This document shows, piece by piece, positions 1 through 9,130 of a stretch of 64,000 nt of DNA (its first letter is position 1; each line of letters begins with the position of its first letter). Source of the stretch: Arthrobacter sp. StoSoilB5 (GTDB taxonomy: Bacteria; Actinomycetota; Actinomycetes; Actinomycetales; Micrococcaceae); the NCBI RefSeq assembly GCF_019977235.1, contig NZ_AP024646.1, positions 2,294,001-2,358,000 on the forward strand, in the 5' to 3' direction. Both the position numbers and the translations under genes were made by a program. Under the pieces are notes generated by a model that made no database searches, was not told the origin of the DNA, and saw only the letters and a program-made list of their open reading frames with translations.

Positions 1-1
1 G

Positions 2-1024
2 AGCACCCGACAGCATAGGCCTGAGACCTTGCTGGTTATGGGCAACGATGTGGTGGGGTGGCAGTTTGGTGCGGCGGAGCTGGCTCGGCTTCATAAAACT
101 GCCAGTGTTGGGACGCCTGTGGTGACCGATGAGCTGGGGTCGGCTGGTGTCCGTGCGCGTCTTGCCGAGGTTGAGGTGCTGATTACGTCCTGGGGATGCC
201 CGCCGCTTGATAAAGCGGTTCTGGATGCTGCCCCGCGTCTTCGGGCGGTCCTGCATGCGGCCGGAAGCGTGCGGGGGCATGTGGGTGAGGCGGTGTTTGA
301 GCGTGGTCTTCTGGTCACGTCCGCCGCGGGTGTCAACGCCGAGCCGGTAGCGCAGTACACGGTGGCAGCTGTGCTGTGGGCGTTGAAGAAGGTCCCGTTC
401 CTCGCGCAGGACGCCCGCCGGTTCCGCCAGGACGTGTCGTATCGTGACCGGCACGGCGAGCTGAGCGGCTACGGACGCACGGTGGTAGTAGTGGGCTTCT
501 CCCGGATTGGCCGGCGGGTTGTTGATCTGCTGGGCAGGCTGGAGACCGGTAACACGATTTTGGTGGTGGACCCGTACGCGGACCCTGCCGAAGTCATGGC
601 GGCGGGCGCCGAACCGGCAGTTCTGGCCGATGCCCTCTCGCGTGCGGATGTCCTGTCGTTGCATGCGCCGGCCCTGCCGGAGACGCGGCACATGATCGGG
701 TCGGCGGAGCTTGCGCTGCTTCGGCCGGGAGCGACGCTGATCAACACTGCCCGCGGGTCGCTGGTGGACACCGCGGCTCTGGAACGGGCGTGTGCCACGG
801 GCCGGCTGGACGCCATTCTTGACGTTACCGACCCCGAACCCCTGCCTGCGGAATCGCCGTTCTATGACCTTCCGAACGTCGTCCTGACCCCGCATGTGGC
901 GGGCTCGATGGGCTCGGAGACTCGGAGGATGACAGCGGCAGTACTCACCGAACTTGAACGGTACGCCACTGGCCTGCCCCCACTCAGCCCGATCACCCGG
1001 GAAACACTGGCCCTCCAAGCCTGA
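2..1024 (+). CDS. D-2-hydroxyacid dehydrogenase family protein, 5' end outside the window
   Basis: NAD(P)-dependent oxidoreductase of the D-isomer-specific 2-hydroxyacid dehydrogenase family, which interconverts 2-keto and 2-hydroxy acids in the cytosol. Numbering from a TTG at 29, the Rossmann motif VVVVGFSRIG is near residues 152-160. The catalytic triad is visible as Arg242 (NTARGSLVD), Glu270 (TDPEP) and His289 (LTPHVAGS). The frame stays open from the TTG back to base 2, and neither that TTG nor the ATG at 38 has a ribosome site, so the true start is probably upstream of the window. It precedes a rhamnosidase and a LacI regulator on the same strand, suggesting a plant-polysaccharide or sugar-acid locus. 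The exact substrate cannot be read from sequence. Confidence 0.85.
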   Translation, partial: STRQHRPETLLVMGNDVVGWQFGAAELARLHKTASVGTPVVTDELGSAGVRARLAEVEVLITSWGCPPLDKAVLDAAPRLRAVLHAAGSVRGHVGEAVFERGLLVTSAAGVNAEPVAQYTVAAVLWALKKVPFLAQDARRFRQDVSYRDRHGELSGYGRTVVVVGFSRIGRRVVDLLGRLETGNTILVVDPYADPAEVMAAGAEPAVLADALSRADVLSLHAPALPETRHMIGSAELALLRPGATLINTARGSLVDTAALERACATGRLDAILDVTDPEPLPAESPFYDLPNVVLTPHVAGSMGSETRRMTAAVLTELERYATGLPPLSPITRETLALQA

Positions 1025-1082
1025 GGGCCCCTCGGATTTCCCGACCATTTGACAGCGCTGCCCTTAGACGGCAGTCAACATA

Positions 1083-1102
1083 TTCAAACGATCCTTCAAA
1101 CG
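1083..1102 (+). promoter_or_regulatory. Direct repeat TTCAAACG x2 before the rhamnosidase
   Basis: TTCAAACG occurs at 1083-1090 and again at 1095-1102, just ahead of the GH78 gene. The octamer resembles half of a LacI-family operator, and a LacI-type regulator is encoded at 3878-4936. The arrangement is direct rather than palindromic, so this is only a candidate operator. Confidence 0.3.
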
Positions 1103-1117
1103 TAATGGAGTACGAAG

Positions 1118-3415
1118 ATGACTTCCTGGCATGCCCGACTGGTTTCTTCTGATGTTGATTTTGGTGGTGCCCCGCTGTTGCGCGGGGAGTTCCTCCTTGA
1201 GGAGGGACATGGGGAGGTTCTCTCGGCGACCCTGTTCGTGTCCGCGCTTGGTGTGGTTGAGGCGTGGGTGAACGGGAGCCGGGCTTCGGAGGATTTGCTG
1301 ACGCCGGGGTGGTCGGCTTATGAGTGGCGGGTCCGGTATGCGGAGCTGGATGTGACCGCGTTGGTGGGGCCGACGACGGTGCTGGGCCTTGCGCTGGGTA
1401 ATGGCTGGTACCGGGGGAGGTTGACGTGGACTGGCGCGTCGGCGTTGTACGGGGATGAGTTGGCCGGGTTCGCGGAGTTGCGGGTGCGGTTCGCGGATGG
1501 GCATGTGCAGGTGTTCGGGACGGATTCCTCCTGGAGCGCGGGGGCGTCGGCTACGACTTCGAATGACCTTTATGACGGGCAGGATATTGATGCCCGGAAG
1601 TACGACGACGGGTGGCTGGCTCCTGGGTTCACCTCACCTGAGTGGGTGGGCGTGCATGTGCTCGACGACGGCCTGTCCCGCCTTGAGCCGTATGTCGCTC
1701 CGCCGGTGCGGAAGCAGATGGAGCTGGAGCCTGTCAAAGTCTGGGAGTCGCCGTCGGGGAAGGTGCTTGTGGACTTTGGTCAGAATCTGGTCGGGTGGGT
1801 GCGGACCGAAGTGGTCGGGCCGGAAGGCACTGTGGTGACGTTGCGGCACGCTGAGGTCCTTGAGCATGGGGAACTGGGCACGCGGCCGTTGCGCACGGCG
1901 GAGGCGACGGACCGGTTCACGCTCTCGGGCGGGGCGGACGTATTCGAGCCGACGTTCACGTTCCACGGCTTCCAATATGTCGAGGTGGCGGGTTGGCCCG
2001 GCGGCGCCGGGGCCCTGCGGGACTTGGGCGGGCTTACCGCCGTCGTGATCTCGTCGGATCTGAAGCGGACGGGGACGTTTGAAACGTCGAACCCGCTCCT
2101 GAACAAGCTGCACGAGAATACAGTGTGGGGTATGCGTGGGAACTTCGTTGATGTGCCCACGGATTGCCCGCAGCGCGACGAGCGGCTCGGGTGGACCGGG
2201 GACATCGCGGCATTCGCCCCCAGCGCATGTTTCCTCTTCGACTCCCGGGACTTCCTGCGTGACTGGTTGCGTGATCTGGCGCTTGAGCAGCAGCATCAGG
2301 ACGGCATCGTGCCCTATGTGGTCCCGGATGTGCTCAAGTACGTCGAGCACTCGGCGGAGCTGCCCGATCTGGACACCACGGCGTTGTGGAGCGACGCGGC
2401 CGTGTGGGTGCCATGGGCGCTCTGGCAGGCCTACGGAGACCGGAGGGTACTTGAAGAGGCGTTCCCGTCGATGCTCGCCCATGCCCGGCGTTTACGGCAG
2501 TTGCTCTCGGCGAACGGGCTCTGGGACACTGGGTTCCAATTCGGCGACTGGCTGGATCCGGACGCCGCACCTGAGCAGCCCGCGGAGGCCAAAGCCGACC
2601 GGCATGTTGTTGCCACGCTCTGCGCGTACCGCACCGCGGACCTTCTCGCGCGCACCGCCGAGATCCTGGGCGACGCCGCAGCCGCCGCGGAATTCCGCGG
2701 CATGGCCGACGGATTGCGCACCGCATTCAACCAGCACTATGTCCAGGGCGGGGTGATTACGAGCGACTGCACCACGGTGTACGCCCTCGCGATCGTTTTC
2801 GGAATCCTGGGCGAGGCCGACGTCGAGTTTGCCGGCGACCGGCTGGCCGGACTCGTCGAGGCCGCCGGACACCGGATCTCGACTGGGTTCGCGGGCACCC
2901 CGTTTGTCACCGATGCCCTCACCGCAACCGGTCATCTGGACACGGCGTACGGGTTGCTGCTGCAGACAGAATGCCCGTCTTGGTTGTACCCGGTAACGAA
3001 GGGCGCGACGACCATTTGGGAGCGCTGGGACTCCATGCTCCCGGACGGGACCATCAATCCCGGCGGCATGACGAGCTTCAACCATTACGCCCTCGGGGCG
3101 GTGGTCGACTGGCTCCATCGCTGCGTTGGTGGTCTTGCGCCGCTGGAGCCTGGCTACGGACGCATTCTGGTCGCCCCCCAGCCAGGCGGCGGGCTCACCT
3201 GGGCCAAGACCACTCTCGAGTCTCCGCACGGACTCGTGTGTGTCCGGTGGGAGCTCACCTGTGAGGATGAGTTGCACCTCGTTCTCGTGATCCCCGCAGG
3301 CACCGAGGCTCTCCTGCGTATCCCCGGCGCGGCGGAGGAGGTCCTCGCCGCAGGCGCCCATGAACGGCGCCTGCCGTGGAAGTCCAAGACCTCAGCCCTT
3401 GCACTGGAGGTATGA
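1118..3415 (+). CDS. Alpha-L-rhamnosidase (GH78)
   Basis: Glycoside hydrolase family 78 enzyme that releases terminal alpha-L-rhamnose from plant glycosides, rhamnogalacturonan or gellan-type polymers by inversion. The protein is 765 aa. N-terminal beta-sandwich segments (VEAWVNGSRASEDLLTPGWSAYEWRVRY, in part) lead to the (alpha/alpha)6 barrel with the family hallmark TDCPQRDERLGWTGD near residues 347-361, which carries the conserved acidic residues. A second conserved WERWDSM motif is near residue 631. There is no obvious signal peptide, so it is probably intracellular and acts on imported oligosaccharides. GGAG lies a few bases upstream of the ATG. It is followed after 6 nt by a small ORF and then a LacI regulator. 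Confidence 0.92.
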   Translation: MTSWHARLVSSDVDFGGAPLLRGEFLLEEGHGEVLSATLFVSALGVVEAWVNGSRASEDLLTPGWSAYEWRVRYAELDVTALVGPTTVLGLALGNGWYRGRLTWTGASALYGDELAGFAELRVRFADGHVQVFGTDSSWSAGASATTSNDLYDGQDIDARKYDDGWLAPGFTSPEWVGVHVLDDGLSRLEPYVAPPVRKQMELEPVKVWESPSGKVLVDFGQNLVGWVRTEVVGPEGTVVTLRHAEVLEHGELGTRPLRTAEATDRFTLSGGADVFEPTFTFHGFQYVEVAGWPGGAGALRDLGGLTAVVISSDLKRTGTFETSNPLLNKLHENTVWGMRGNFVDVPTDCPQRDERLGWTGDIAAFAPSACFLFDSRDFLRDWLRDLALEQQHQDGIVPYVVPDVLKYVEHSAELPDLDTTALWSDAAVWVPWALWQAYGDRRVLEEAFPSMLAHARRLRQLLSANGLWDTGFQFGDWLDPDAAPEQPAEAKADRHVVATLCAYRTADLLARTAEILGDAAAAAEFRGMADGLRTAFNQHYVQGGVITSDCTTVYALAIVFGILGEADVEFAGDRLAGLVEAAGHRISTGFAGTPFVTDALTATGHLDTAYGLLLQTECPSWLYPVTKGATTIWERWDSMLPDGTINPGGMTSFNHYALGAVVDWLHRCVGGLAPLEPGYGRILVAPQPGGGLTWAKTTLESPHGLVCVRWELTCEDELHLVLVIPAGTEALLRIPGAAEEVLAAGAHERRLPWKSKTSALALEV

Positions 3416-3421
3416 CCTGCC

Positions 3422-3715
3422 ATGACGTCCATGATCCCAACCGGGTCCGGCGCCATCGAACTGGCCGACGCGACAGCCACCGACTCACACCCGGCCATCG
3501 AGTCTTGTGAGGGGTTAGAGCCTGGCGACAGAATCGAGGCCTGTAGAGCCGGCACGGTCCACTTCTCAGGGCGTGTCACGGAGCTGATGCCTCAGTTCGA
3601 CCTGTTCTGGGCAACCGACCACCACGGTGAGCGGCGCATCGTCGAGTTCCAGGAATACCGTGTGAGACGGATCGATACCAGCGAAGCGGGTGAGCAGTTG
3701 GGGGAGCGGCCGTGA
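3422..3715 (+). CDS. Small hypothetical protein, paralogous to the one at 14413-14640
   Basis: A 97-aa protein I cannot assign to a named family. It begins 6 nt after the rhamnosidase stop, so it is probably co-transcribed. Residues about 33-85 form a compact stretch with LEPGDRIEACRAG, then FSGRVTELMP, then FWATDHHGERR. The same pattern (PGD.VE, .G.V..IMP, FWIG..G..R) recurs in the 75-aa protein at 14413-14640, also the last gene of an operon. The acidic N-terminal 30 residues are not shared. The fold could be an SH3-like small barrel, but that is a guess. Confidence 0.65.
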   Translation: MTSMIPTGSGAIELADATATDSHPAIESCEGLEPGDRIEACRAGTVHFSGRVTELMPQFDLFWATDHHGERRIVEFQEYRVRRIDTSEAGEQLGERP

Positions 3716-3877
3716 GTGTCCTGCGTTCCCCACTGTTCTCCTGGATGAGTACTGCAGGCCGGTGTTGCGTCGCGCGAACAGATGATCGTTTTTGCACGCG
3801 CTTGCGGGCAGCTACCCGATTAAGTAGGGGCTTGGCCAGATGCGTTCTGCGAGCGGAGGGCGACGGGGATAACCGCA

Positions 3878-4936
3878 GTGGCAGCGACACTCATTGACGT
3901 GGCCCGGTGGGCCGGCGTATCTGTTGCCACGGCATCACGTGTCCTCAACGGGTCGGGGAATAGACGGTCGAAAGCGGATATTGTTGAACGCGTCCGATCT
4001 GCTGCCCAGACGCTCGACTACCGGCCCAACGCAACAGCACAGGCCGTGATCCGGGCAACATCCAGACTCCTAGGGCTCGTCGTCCCTGACGTCGGCGACC
4101 CCTACTTTTCCGCAATCGCCAAAGGAGCCCAGGAAGCAAGTGCGCGGAACGGGACGTTGTTGCTGTTGTCCTGCATCGACGGAAGCACTGGTGGCGAACT
4201 GCGTGCGTTTAAGGCACTCGTTTCCCAGCGTGTGGAGGGGATCATTCTCGCAGGCAGCAGGTGCGATGGTCCCGGTTTCCGGGAAGAGACCTTGCTCCTG
4301 GCGGCGGCAGCAGAAACATACACACGTTCCGGGGGGCGCGTGGTGACCGTAGGGGAAGGAATCCTCGACAACACCTCCGGCGCTGAAATTGTCCTCCGCA
4401 TCCAGGAGGAGGAACGCGCCGCTGAACTGGCCTCCGCTTTGGCAGTTCGGGGCTGCAGCAGTTTCACGATTGTCGCGGGCCCTGAGCTCGTGCGCCAATC
4501 CGATCGTCGGGTTAGCGGGTTCATCCGTGGGCTGAGAGAGTCGGGTGCTCCGACGGCCAACGTGATCCGCGGCGAGATGAACCGTTCGGGCGGCCTCAAG
4601 GCCGGAGAGGAAGTCCTTCGCAACATCCGGGACCAGCAGTACGGGATGAGGCACGGCGTCCTTTCCGTCAATGACAGGGTTGCAATGGGGTTCATTTCAA
4701 CCCTCAGCGCTGCCGGCTACGAAAGCCCCCGCGACTACGCCATCGGGGGCTTTGATGACATTCCTCAAGTCAAAGACTTTTGGCCACGCCTGTCGACCGT
4801 GAGACTCCCGCTCCAAAAAATCGGCGCCCGAGCAGCCGAGATGTCGCTCGGGGACGACGTTGACTGTGTCCTGAAAGGGGAAGTGATGCTCCGAGCCAGC
4901 ACAACCGATCCAGTAAAGTCAATCGGCAAAGCGTGA
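3878..4936 (+). CDS. LacI-family transcriptional regulator
   Basis: A 352-aa DNA-binding repressor or activator. The N-terminal LacI helix-turn-helix (TLIDVARWAGVSVATASRVL) occupies residues 3-23, followed by a hinge helix and a periplasmic-binding-protein-like effector domain. GTG at 3878 is the first start that includes the whole HTH; a GGAGGG lies about 17 nt upstream and GGGGAT is nearer. It lies downstream of the rhamnosidase on the same strand and probably controls that locus, perhaps through the TTCAAACG repeats at 1083-1102. The inducer is unknown. Confidence 0.88.
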   Translation: MAATLIDVARWAGVSVATASRVLNGSGNRRSKADIVERVRSAAQTLDYRPNATAQAVIRATSRLLGLVVPDVGDPYFSAIAKGAQEASARNGTLLLLSCIDGSTGGELRAFKALVSQRVEGIILAGSRCDGPGFREETLLLAAAAETYTRSGGRVVTVGEGILDNTSGAEIVLRIQEEERAAELASALAVRGCSSFTIVAGPELVRQSDRRVSGFIRGLRESGAPTANVIRGEMNRSGGLKAGEEVLRNIRDQQYGMRHGVLSVNDRVAMGFISTLSAAGYESPRDYAIGGFDDIPQVKDFWPRLSTVRLPLQKIGARAAEMSLGDDVDCVLKGEVMLRASTTDPVKSIGKA

Positions 4937-5324
4937 ACGGCATGAATGAACTGTCGAAGTCGCTGTCTGAGTGCGAGCCGTGGACCGTAAACGTTGGGCA
5001 TGAAGCAGGCGGGACTGGGCGTGCGACGGCCCGTCAAGAAATTCCAAACGGCATTTCCTGCCCACTGGATCGTGTGACCACGACAACGCTTGATTGTCAG
5101 CATTGCCGCTATCGACAGTCGAAAAGTGCGACATTTTGTCGCCGGGCACTTTCGTGGCCGCCATGGGCTCCCCGTGTCTTAACAGGCAGCGAGACGTGTT
5201 GTTGTGGGACGAGGTCATTCCGGCAGCGACTACGTCGGGCAGAATGGCAATATGCCCTCGGTAAATAGAATGACGTGCTCGGCGCTTCACGGTCGTTGAT
5301 TCCGAATGAATGGGACCGGCCAGG
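4937..5324. other. No recognisable gene
   Basis: Roughly 390 bp after the LacI gene with only short, unconvincing reading frames on both strands. No repeat or RNA gene was recognised. It borders the IS110 relic and may be part of the debris of that insertion. Confidence 0.5.
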
Positions 5325-5747
5325 GAAGCGGCGATTATCGCTGAGACAGCCCGCACCATGCCCCATCGCGGACATGTCAGGGCACGGCTGACGAAACATG
5401 CCCCCTCGGGCCGCTGAACGCCTCACCGACGCGGTCTCCGCAGCCCTCGGGGAACAGACCGTTGTGGTCGTAGATGCAACGCCGCGGGCGTCCTTCTGCC
5501 GAAATTCGCAGAGCAACTCCTCTCCCTGCGCCATCATTGTGATGGTATTGCCGCCCAGGTCGAGGCCGTCGTGGAGACCCACCCTCTTCACAAGGTCCTG
5601 ACCTCGATGCCCGGCATAGGCGTCATGACCTGCGTACGCATCCTCACTGAAGTGATCGGCAAACACTTCGCCAGCGCAGGGCACCTGGGCTCCTACGCCG
5701 GCATCGCCCCGGAGGAAAACGCCTCAGCCGGGCCCGATGGCGTTTAA
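5325..5747 (+). pseudogene. Degenerate IS110-family transposase relic
   Basis: Three out-of-frame pieces of an IS110-type DEDD transposase lie in order. AIIAETARTMPH (from 5325) matches the conserved IAETAR.MPH block seen in the intact transposase at 38823-40022. LTDAVSAALGEQTVVVV follows at about 5415-5470. Then comes the C-terminal transposase block with LTSMPGIGVMTCVRIL and GHLGSYAGIAP, ending at a TAA at 5745-5747. At least one frameshift and an internal deletion separate the pieces, so it cannot make a functional protein. Its last bases overlap the 3' end of the convergent DeoR gene. Confidence 0.8.
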
Positions 5748-6511
5748 GCGATGAGGATTACCCCGTTGTGTTTCTCTAATTCCTCTCGAATCTCAGCCGG
5801 TGGTTCAGATTCGGTGATCAGCCCAGCCAGTTCGTTCAGTCCTGATACGCGATGTCGGGCTACCCGCCCGAATTTCGAGGAGTCCGCCAGAATGTATGAA
5901 ACAGCGGAGTTCTGAACGATGACCTTCCTCGCGGCCGCTTCTTCAAGGTAGTAGTCGGTGAGACCGGCTTTGGCATCAACACCGCCTGATCCCAGGAAGG
6001 CAATGTCCGGGTGAAGGTCTCGGAAGAAGTTTTGCGCGTTGGAGTTGGAGAGCGCCATGTCCCCGCCGCGGAGCCTCCCGCCCGCGACGTGAACCACTAG
6101 GTTGGGATGGTTCGACAGCTCGATGGCGACGAGCAAGGAGCTCGTGGCGACCGTACCGCGGAAATCAGTGGGGATGGACCGGGCAACACTCAGGGCTGTC
6201 GTGCCGACGTCAAGGACGATGAATTGTCCTGGCTTCAGGAGAGTGGCCGCTGCTTTCCCGATGCGGTCCTTGGCTTCTCCGGCAACGTTTGCGCGTTCAG
6301 CAAACGGAGGCTCTTCTCCTGGTGGCAGGGGAAGTGGAGCTGTCGCGCCGCCGTGGACACGGGATAGCAGTCCTCGCTTCTCCAGTAAGGCCAGGTCCCT
6401 GCGAATCGTTTCGTTGGATACGGAAAGAGACTGCGCGAGGTCTTCTGTACTTACGACTCCAGTTCCATGTAGTCGGAACACAATCTGCCTATGTCTTTCA
6501 GCAACGAGCAT
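5744..6511 (-). CDS. DeoR/GlpR-family transcriptional regulator
   Basis: A 255-aa regulator with an N-terminal DeoR winged helix (VSTEDLAQSLSVSNETIRRD, residues about 19-38; then RVHGGA) and a C-terminal DeoR sensor domain of the sugar-phosphate-binding type (FLGSGGVDAKAGLTDYYLEE). It is transcribed divergently from the ABC transporter operon at 6902-14288 across a 390-bp intergenic region, which suggests it controls that operon. The family usually represses and responds to phosphorylated intermediates. A second member is at 21670-22446. Confidence 0.88.
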   Translation of the reverse strand: MLVAERHRQIVFRLHGTGVVSTEDLAQSLSVSNETIRRDLALLEKRGLLSRVHGGATAPLPLPPGEEPPFAERANVAGEAKDRIGKAAATLLKPGQFIVLDVGTTALSVARSIPTDFRGTVATSSLLVAIELSNHPNLVVHVAGGRLRGGDMALSNSNAQNFFRDLHPDIAFLGSGGVDAKAGLTDYYLEEAAARKVIVQNSAVSYILADSSKFGRVARHRVSGLNELAGLITESEPPAEIREELEKHNGVILIA

Positions 6512-6901
6512 CTTTGACCGATTCTGAGGCTTTTCGTGGGTTCATGCCACTCAGTATCACCGCTAGTGGTCGTTCTAATCAAGGCTGAGATCGTACTCTC
6601 TGCCCGAATTTGACCGATTGGATGCCAGAAGGGGCGAGTTGATCCACCGAAACGAACAGCCACCACGCTGTTATCACTGTGGACGTAGGCGTTCAGGGCG
6701 GTCCCAGAATGCGCTAGTTCCAGAGGTTCTGCCCGCCGCAAGCGTGGTGAGCGTGTGAGATTTCCAAGTGCCTGCCGTCACAGAATGATGTAACTCTTGA
6801 CACACAGTAGTCCACAGATTCAGAATGAGTTCCACAAAAGTCCTCACTTTCGGGCATTCGTCTCCACATCGCATTCACCGACCACTATTCAGGAGCACAC
6901 T
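6512..6901. other. Divergent intergenic/promoter region
   Basis: A 390-bp region between the minus-strand DeoR gene and the plus-strand transporter operon. It must hold promoters for both, but I could not identify a convincing operator palindrome. AGGAG at 6891-6895 is the ribosome site for the TTG start at 6902. Confidence 0.5.
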
Positions 6902-8002
6902 TTGGCAACACGTACCTGGCGCCTATTCCAAGGAGCTGCGCTACTCGCACTACCCGCCCTTGCCCTCACCGCATGCGGTGGTTCTCCCTCCACTCCGTCC
7001 GCCGGCAACGACGACATCTCTGGCGAACTGGTCTTCAGCATCTACCCGGGTGTTTTTCAGGACAACTACGTCAAGGCGGTCGTGGAACCGTTCAAGAAAC
7101 TCCATCCGGACCTAAACATCTCGTTCGTTCAGGCACGAACGAGCGCAGAGTCGCTCGCGGCTCTGCGCGCCGAGAAGAATAGCCCCAGCGTGGATGTATC
7201 GCTGCTCGACTTGGCGGTAGCACGAACTGCCAATGCCGAAGGCATCTTCCAGGCTCTGGACCCAGCGGCAGTACCCAACCTCAAAGACCTCGACCCCAAA
7301 GCCCGGATCGCTGGCGACATGGGTGCCGGTGTGACATTCGACAGCGTTGCCCTGATGTACAACACCAATGCAGTCAAGACAACGCCCGATTCTTGGAAGG
7401 CCCTCTGGGACGATCCCGCTGCAGACGGCAAAACCGCAATTATCGGCCCGCCCGACCTGACCAGCACAGTCGGACTCACGGTTATCACCACCCAGATGGA
7501 AGGCGGCGACTACACCAAGTCGGTCGATCAGGGCATCGCGAAGTTGGCCAAGCTATCGCCGCGAGTCGAAACCTGGAACCCGCAGCCCGACCCGTACACG
7601 ATGGTCCAGAACGGCAGCGCATCCTACGGCGTTGGCTGGAACGCTCGTTCCCAGCTCTTCGCAGACCAGGCCAAGGGGTCCATGAAGGCCATCCTTCCCA
7701 AGGAAGGCACGGTGCTGCAGGTTAACACCCTGAATCAGGTCAAGAACTCCCCGAACCCGAAGGCTGCCTCCGCGTTCATTAATTACGCACTGAGCTCCGA
7801 AGCCCAGGGCAGCTTTGCCAAGCTGATGGCCTACGCGCCGACTAACACCAAGGTCCAACTTTCGGCCGAGACCCTGGAAAAGATCCCGGTCGCAGATCCT
7901 GCCAAGTCCGACCGTGTCATCCCGCTGGACTGGGATGTCGTTGTCAAGCAGCGTGATAGCTGGGCCACCCGCCTTAAGACTGAAGTTGTGGGGGCCAAGT
8001 AA
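6902..8002 (+). CDS. ABC transporter substrate-binding lipoprotein, polyamine type
   Basis: Extracellular solute-binding protein of the spermidine/putrescine-like (PotD) type, 366 aa. TTG at 6902 is chosen because AGGAG lies 6 nt upstream and the protein then starts with a compact lipoprotein signal: basic residues, a hydrophobic core (GAALLALPALAL) and the lipobox LTAC. Upstream in-frame ATGs would add about 35 residues that do not fit a signal peptide. It is the first gene of the operon, and its stop overlaps the ATPase start as TAATG. The ligand is likely a small amine, amide or carboxylate, given the downstream amidohydrolases. Confidence 0.9.
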   Translation: MATRTWRLFQGAALLALPALALTACGGSPSTPSAGNDDISGELVFSIYPGVFQDNYVKAVVEPFKKLHPDLNISFVQARTSAESLAALRAEKNSPSVDVSLLDLAVARTANAEGIFQALDPAAVPNLKDLDPKARIAGDMGAGVTFDSVALMYNTNAVKTTPDSWKALWDDPAADGKTAIIGPPDLTSTVGLTVITTQMEGGDYTKSVDQGIAKLAKLSPRVETWNPQPDPYTMVQNGSASYGVGWNARSQLFADQAKGSMKAILPKEGTVLQVNTLNQVKNSPNPKAASAFINYALSSEAQGSFAKLMAYAPTNTKVQLSAETLEKIPVADPAKSDRVIPLDWDVVVKQRDSWATRLKTEVVGAK

Positions 8003-9096
8003 TGCCTTCGGCTGACTCGACGCCGCGCGCCGGATACCTCAGCATCAGCGCCCTTACGAAGCAGTACAAGAACACGTCCATTCCAGCGGTTGACCGTGTC
8101 TCACTGAATGTCGACGAAGGCGACTTCCTGGCCTTGCTTGGTCCATCGGGTTGCGGCAAGACCACTACCCTTCGGATGATCGCAGGGCTCATTGAACCTT
8201 CATCCGGTTCGGTGTCCGTCCAAGGTAAAGACATCACAAAATCTCCGGTCCACAAGCGTTCAATCGGAATGGTTTTCCAGAACTACGCACTCTTCCCGCA
8301 CCTGGACGTCAAGTCGAACGTGGCCTACGGACTAAAGATGCGCAGAGTTCCCAAAGCCGAAATTGCCGTCCAGGTCCAAAATGCCCTCGATCTGGTTCGT
8401 CTGGGCCATCTCGCGGACCGGAGGGTGACAGCTCTCTCTGGCGGCCAGCAGCAACGTGTCGCCCTCGCCCGGGCCATTGTCGTCAACCCACAACTGTTCC
8501 TGATGGACGAACCTCTGTCGAACCTGGATGCCAAACTACGTGATGCCATGCGTACGGAGATCCGAAGCATCCAGCGGAAGATGGGTATTACTTCCGTTTT
8601 CGTCACCCATGACCAGGACGAAGCCCTCACGATGGCCGACAAGATCGCCGTCATGTCCGAGGGCGTGCTGGAACAATTCGGCACGCCGAGTGACATATTT
8701 GAACGCCCAGCGACCCGCTTTGTAGCGGAGTTCGTCGGCCAGGCCAACCTGCTGGACGACATTAAAGTGTCGGGCAGCGCCGGCAATCATGTTCTGGACG
8801 TTCCAGGGGCGGGGCACCTCAGTGTCCCGCGCATCTCAGGAACCTACTCCGGTAAGTCAACCGCCATGGTACGCCCTCACCAGCTCAAGGCCCACAGCTT
8901 CTCGAGCTCCAGCAACGGCATCCGCGGCGACGTGCGCTCGGCAACGTACTTCGGTGACACCATCCAGTACGAAATCCAGGCTGGGCAGAACCTCCTTAGG
9001 GTCCAGATGAGGGCCGATGGTTCCCCCACGCTGGCAGTTGGCTCGGAAGCGGCCATTACGGCCGCCACGGACACCATTCATTTCATCGCCGCCTGA
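8002..9096 (+). CDS. ABC transporter ATP-binding protein (PotA-like)
   Basis: A 364-aa ATPase of the spermidine/putrescine import family. Visible features: Walker A GPSGCGKTT (residues about 47-55), Q-loop VFQNYALFPH, signature LSGGQQQRVALARA (about 144-157), Walker B LFLMDEPLSNLDA, and an H-loop in FVTHDQDEA. A C-terminal TOBE-like domain includes AMVRPHQ. It is translationally coupled to the binding protein (TAATG). With the two permeases at 9810 and 10721 it completes one importer. Confidence 0.93.
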   Translation: MPSADSTPRAGYLSISALTKQYKNTSIPAVDRVSLNVDEGDFLALLGPSGCGKTTTLRMIAGLIEPSSGSVSVQGKDITKSPVHKRSIGMVFQNYALFPHLDVKSNVAYGLKMRRVPKAEIAVQVQNALDLVRLGHLADRRVTALSGGQQQRVALARAIVVNPQLFLMDEPLSNLDAKLRDAMRTEIRSIQRKMGITSVFVTHDQDEALTMADKIAVMSEGVLEQFGTPSDIFERPATRFVAEFVGQANLLDDIKVSGSAGNHVLDVPGAGHLSVPRISGTYSGKSTAMVRPHQLKAHSFSSSSNGIRGDVRSATYFGDTIQYEIQAGQNLLRVQMRADGSPTLAVGSEAAITAATDTIHFIAA

Positions 9097-9130
9097 CCCC
9101 GGACCCTGACCACAACGCTAGGAATTTCCC

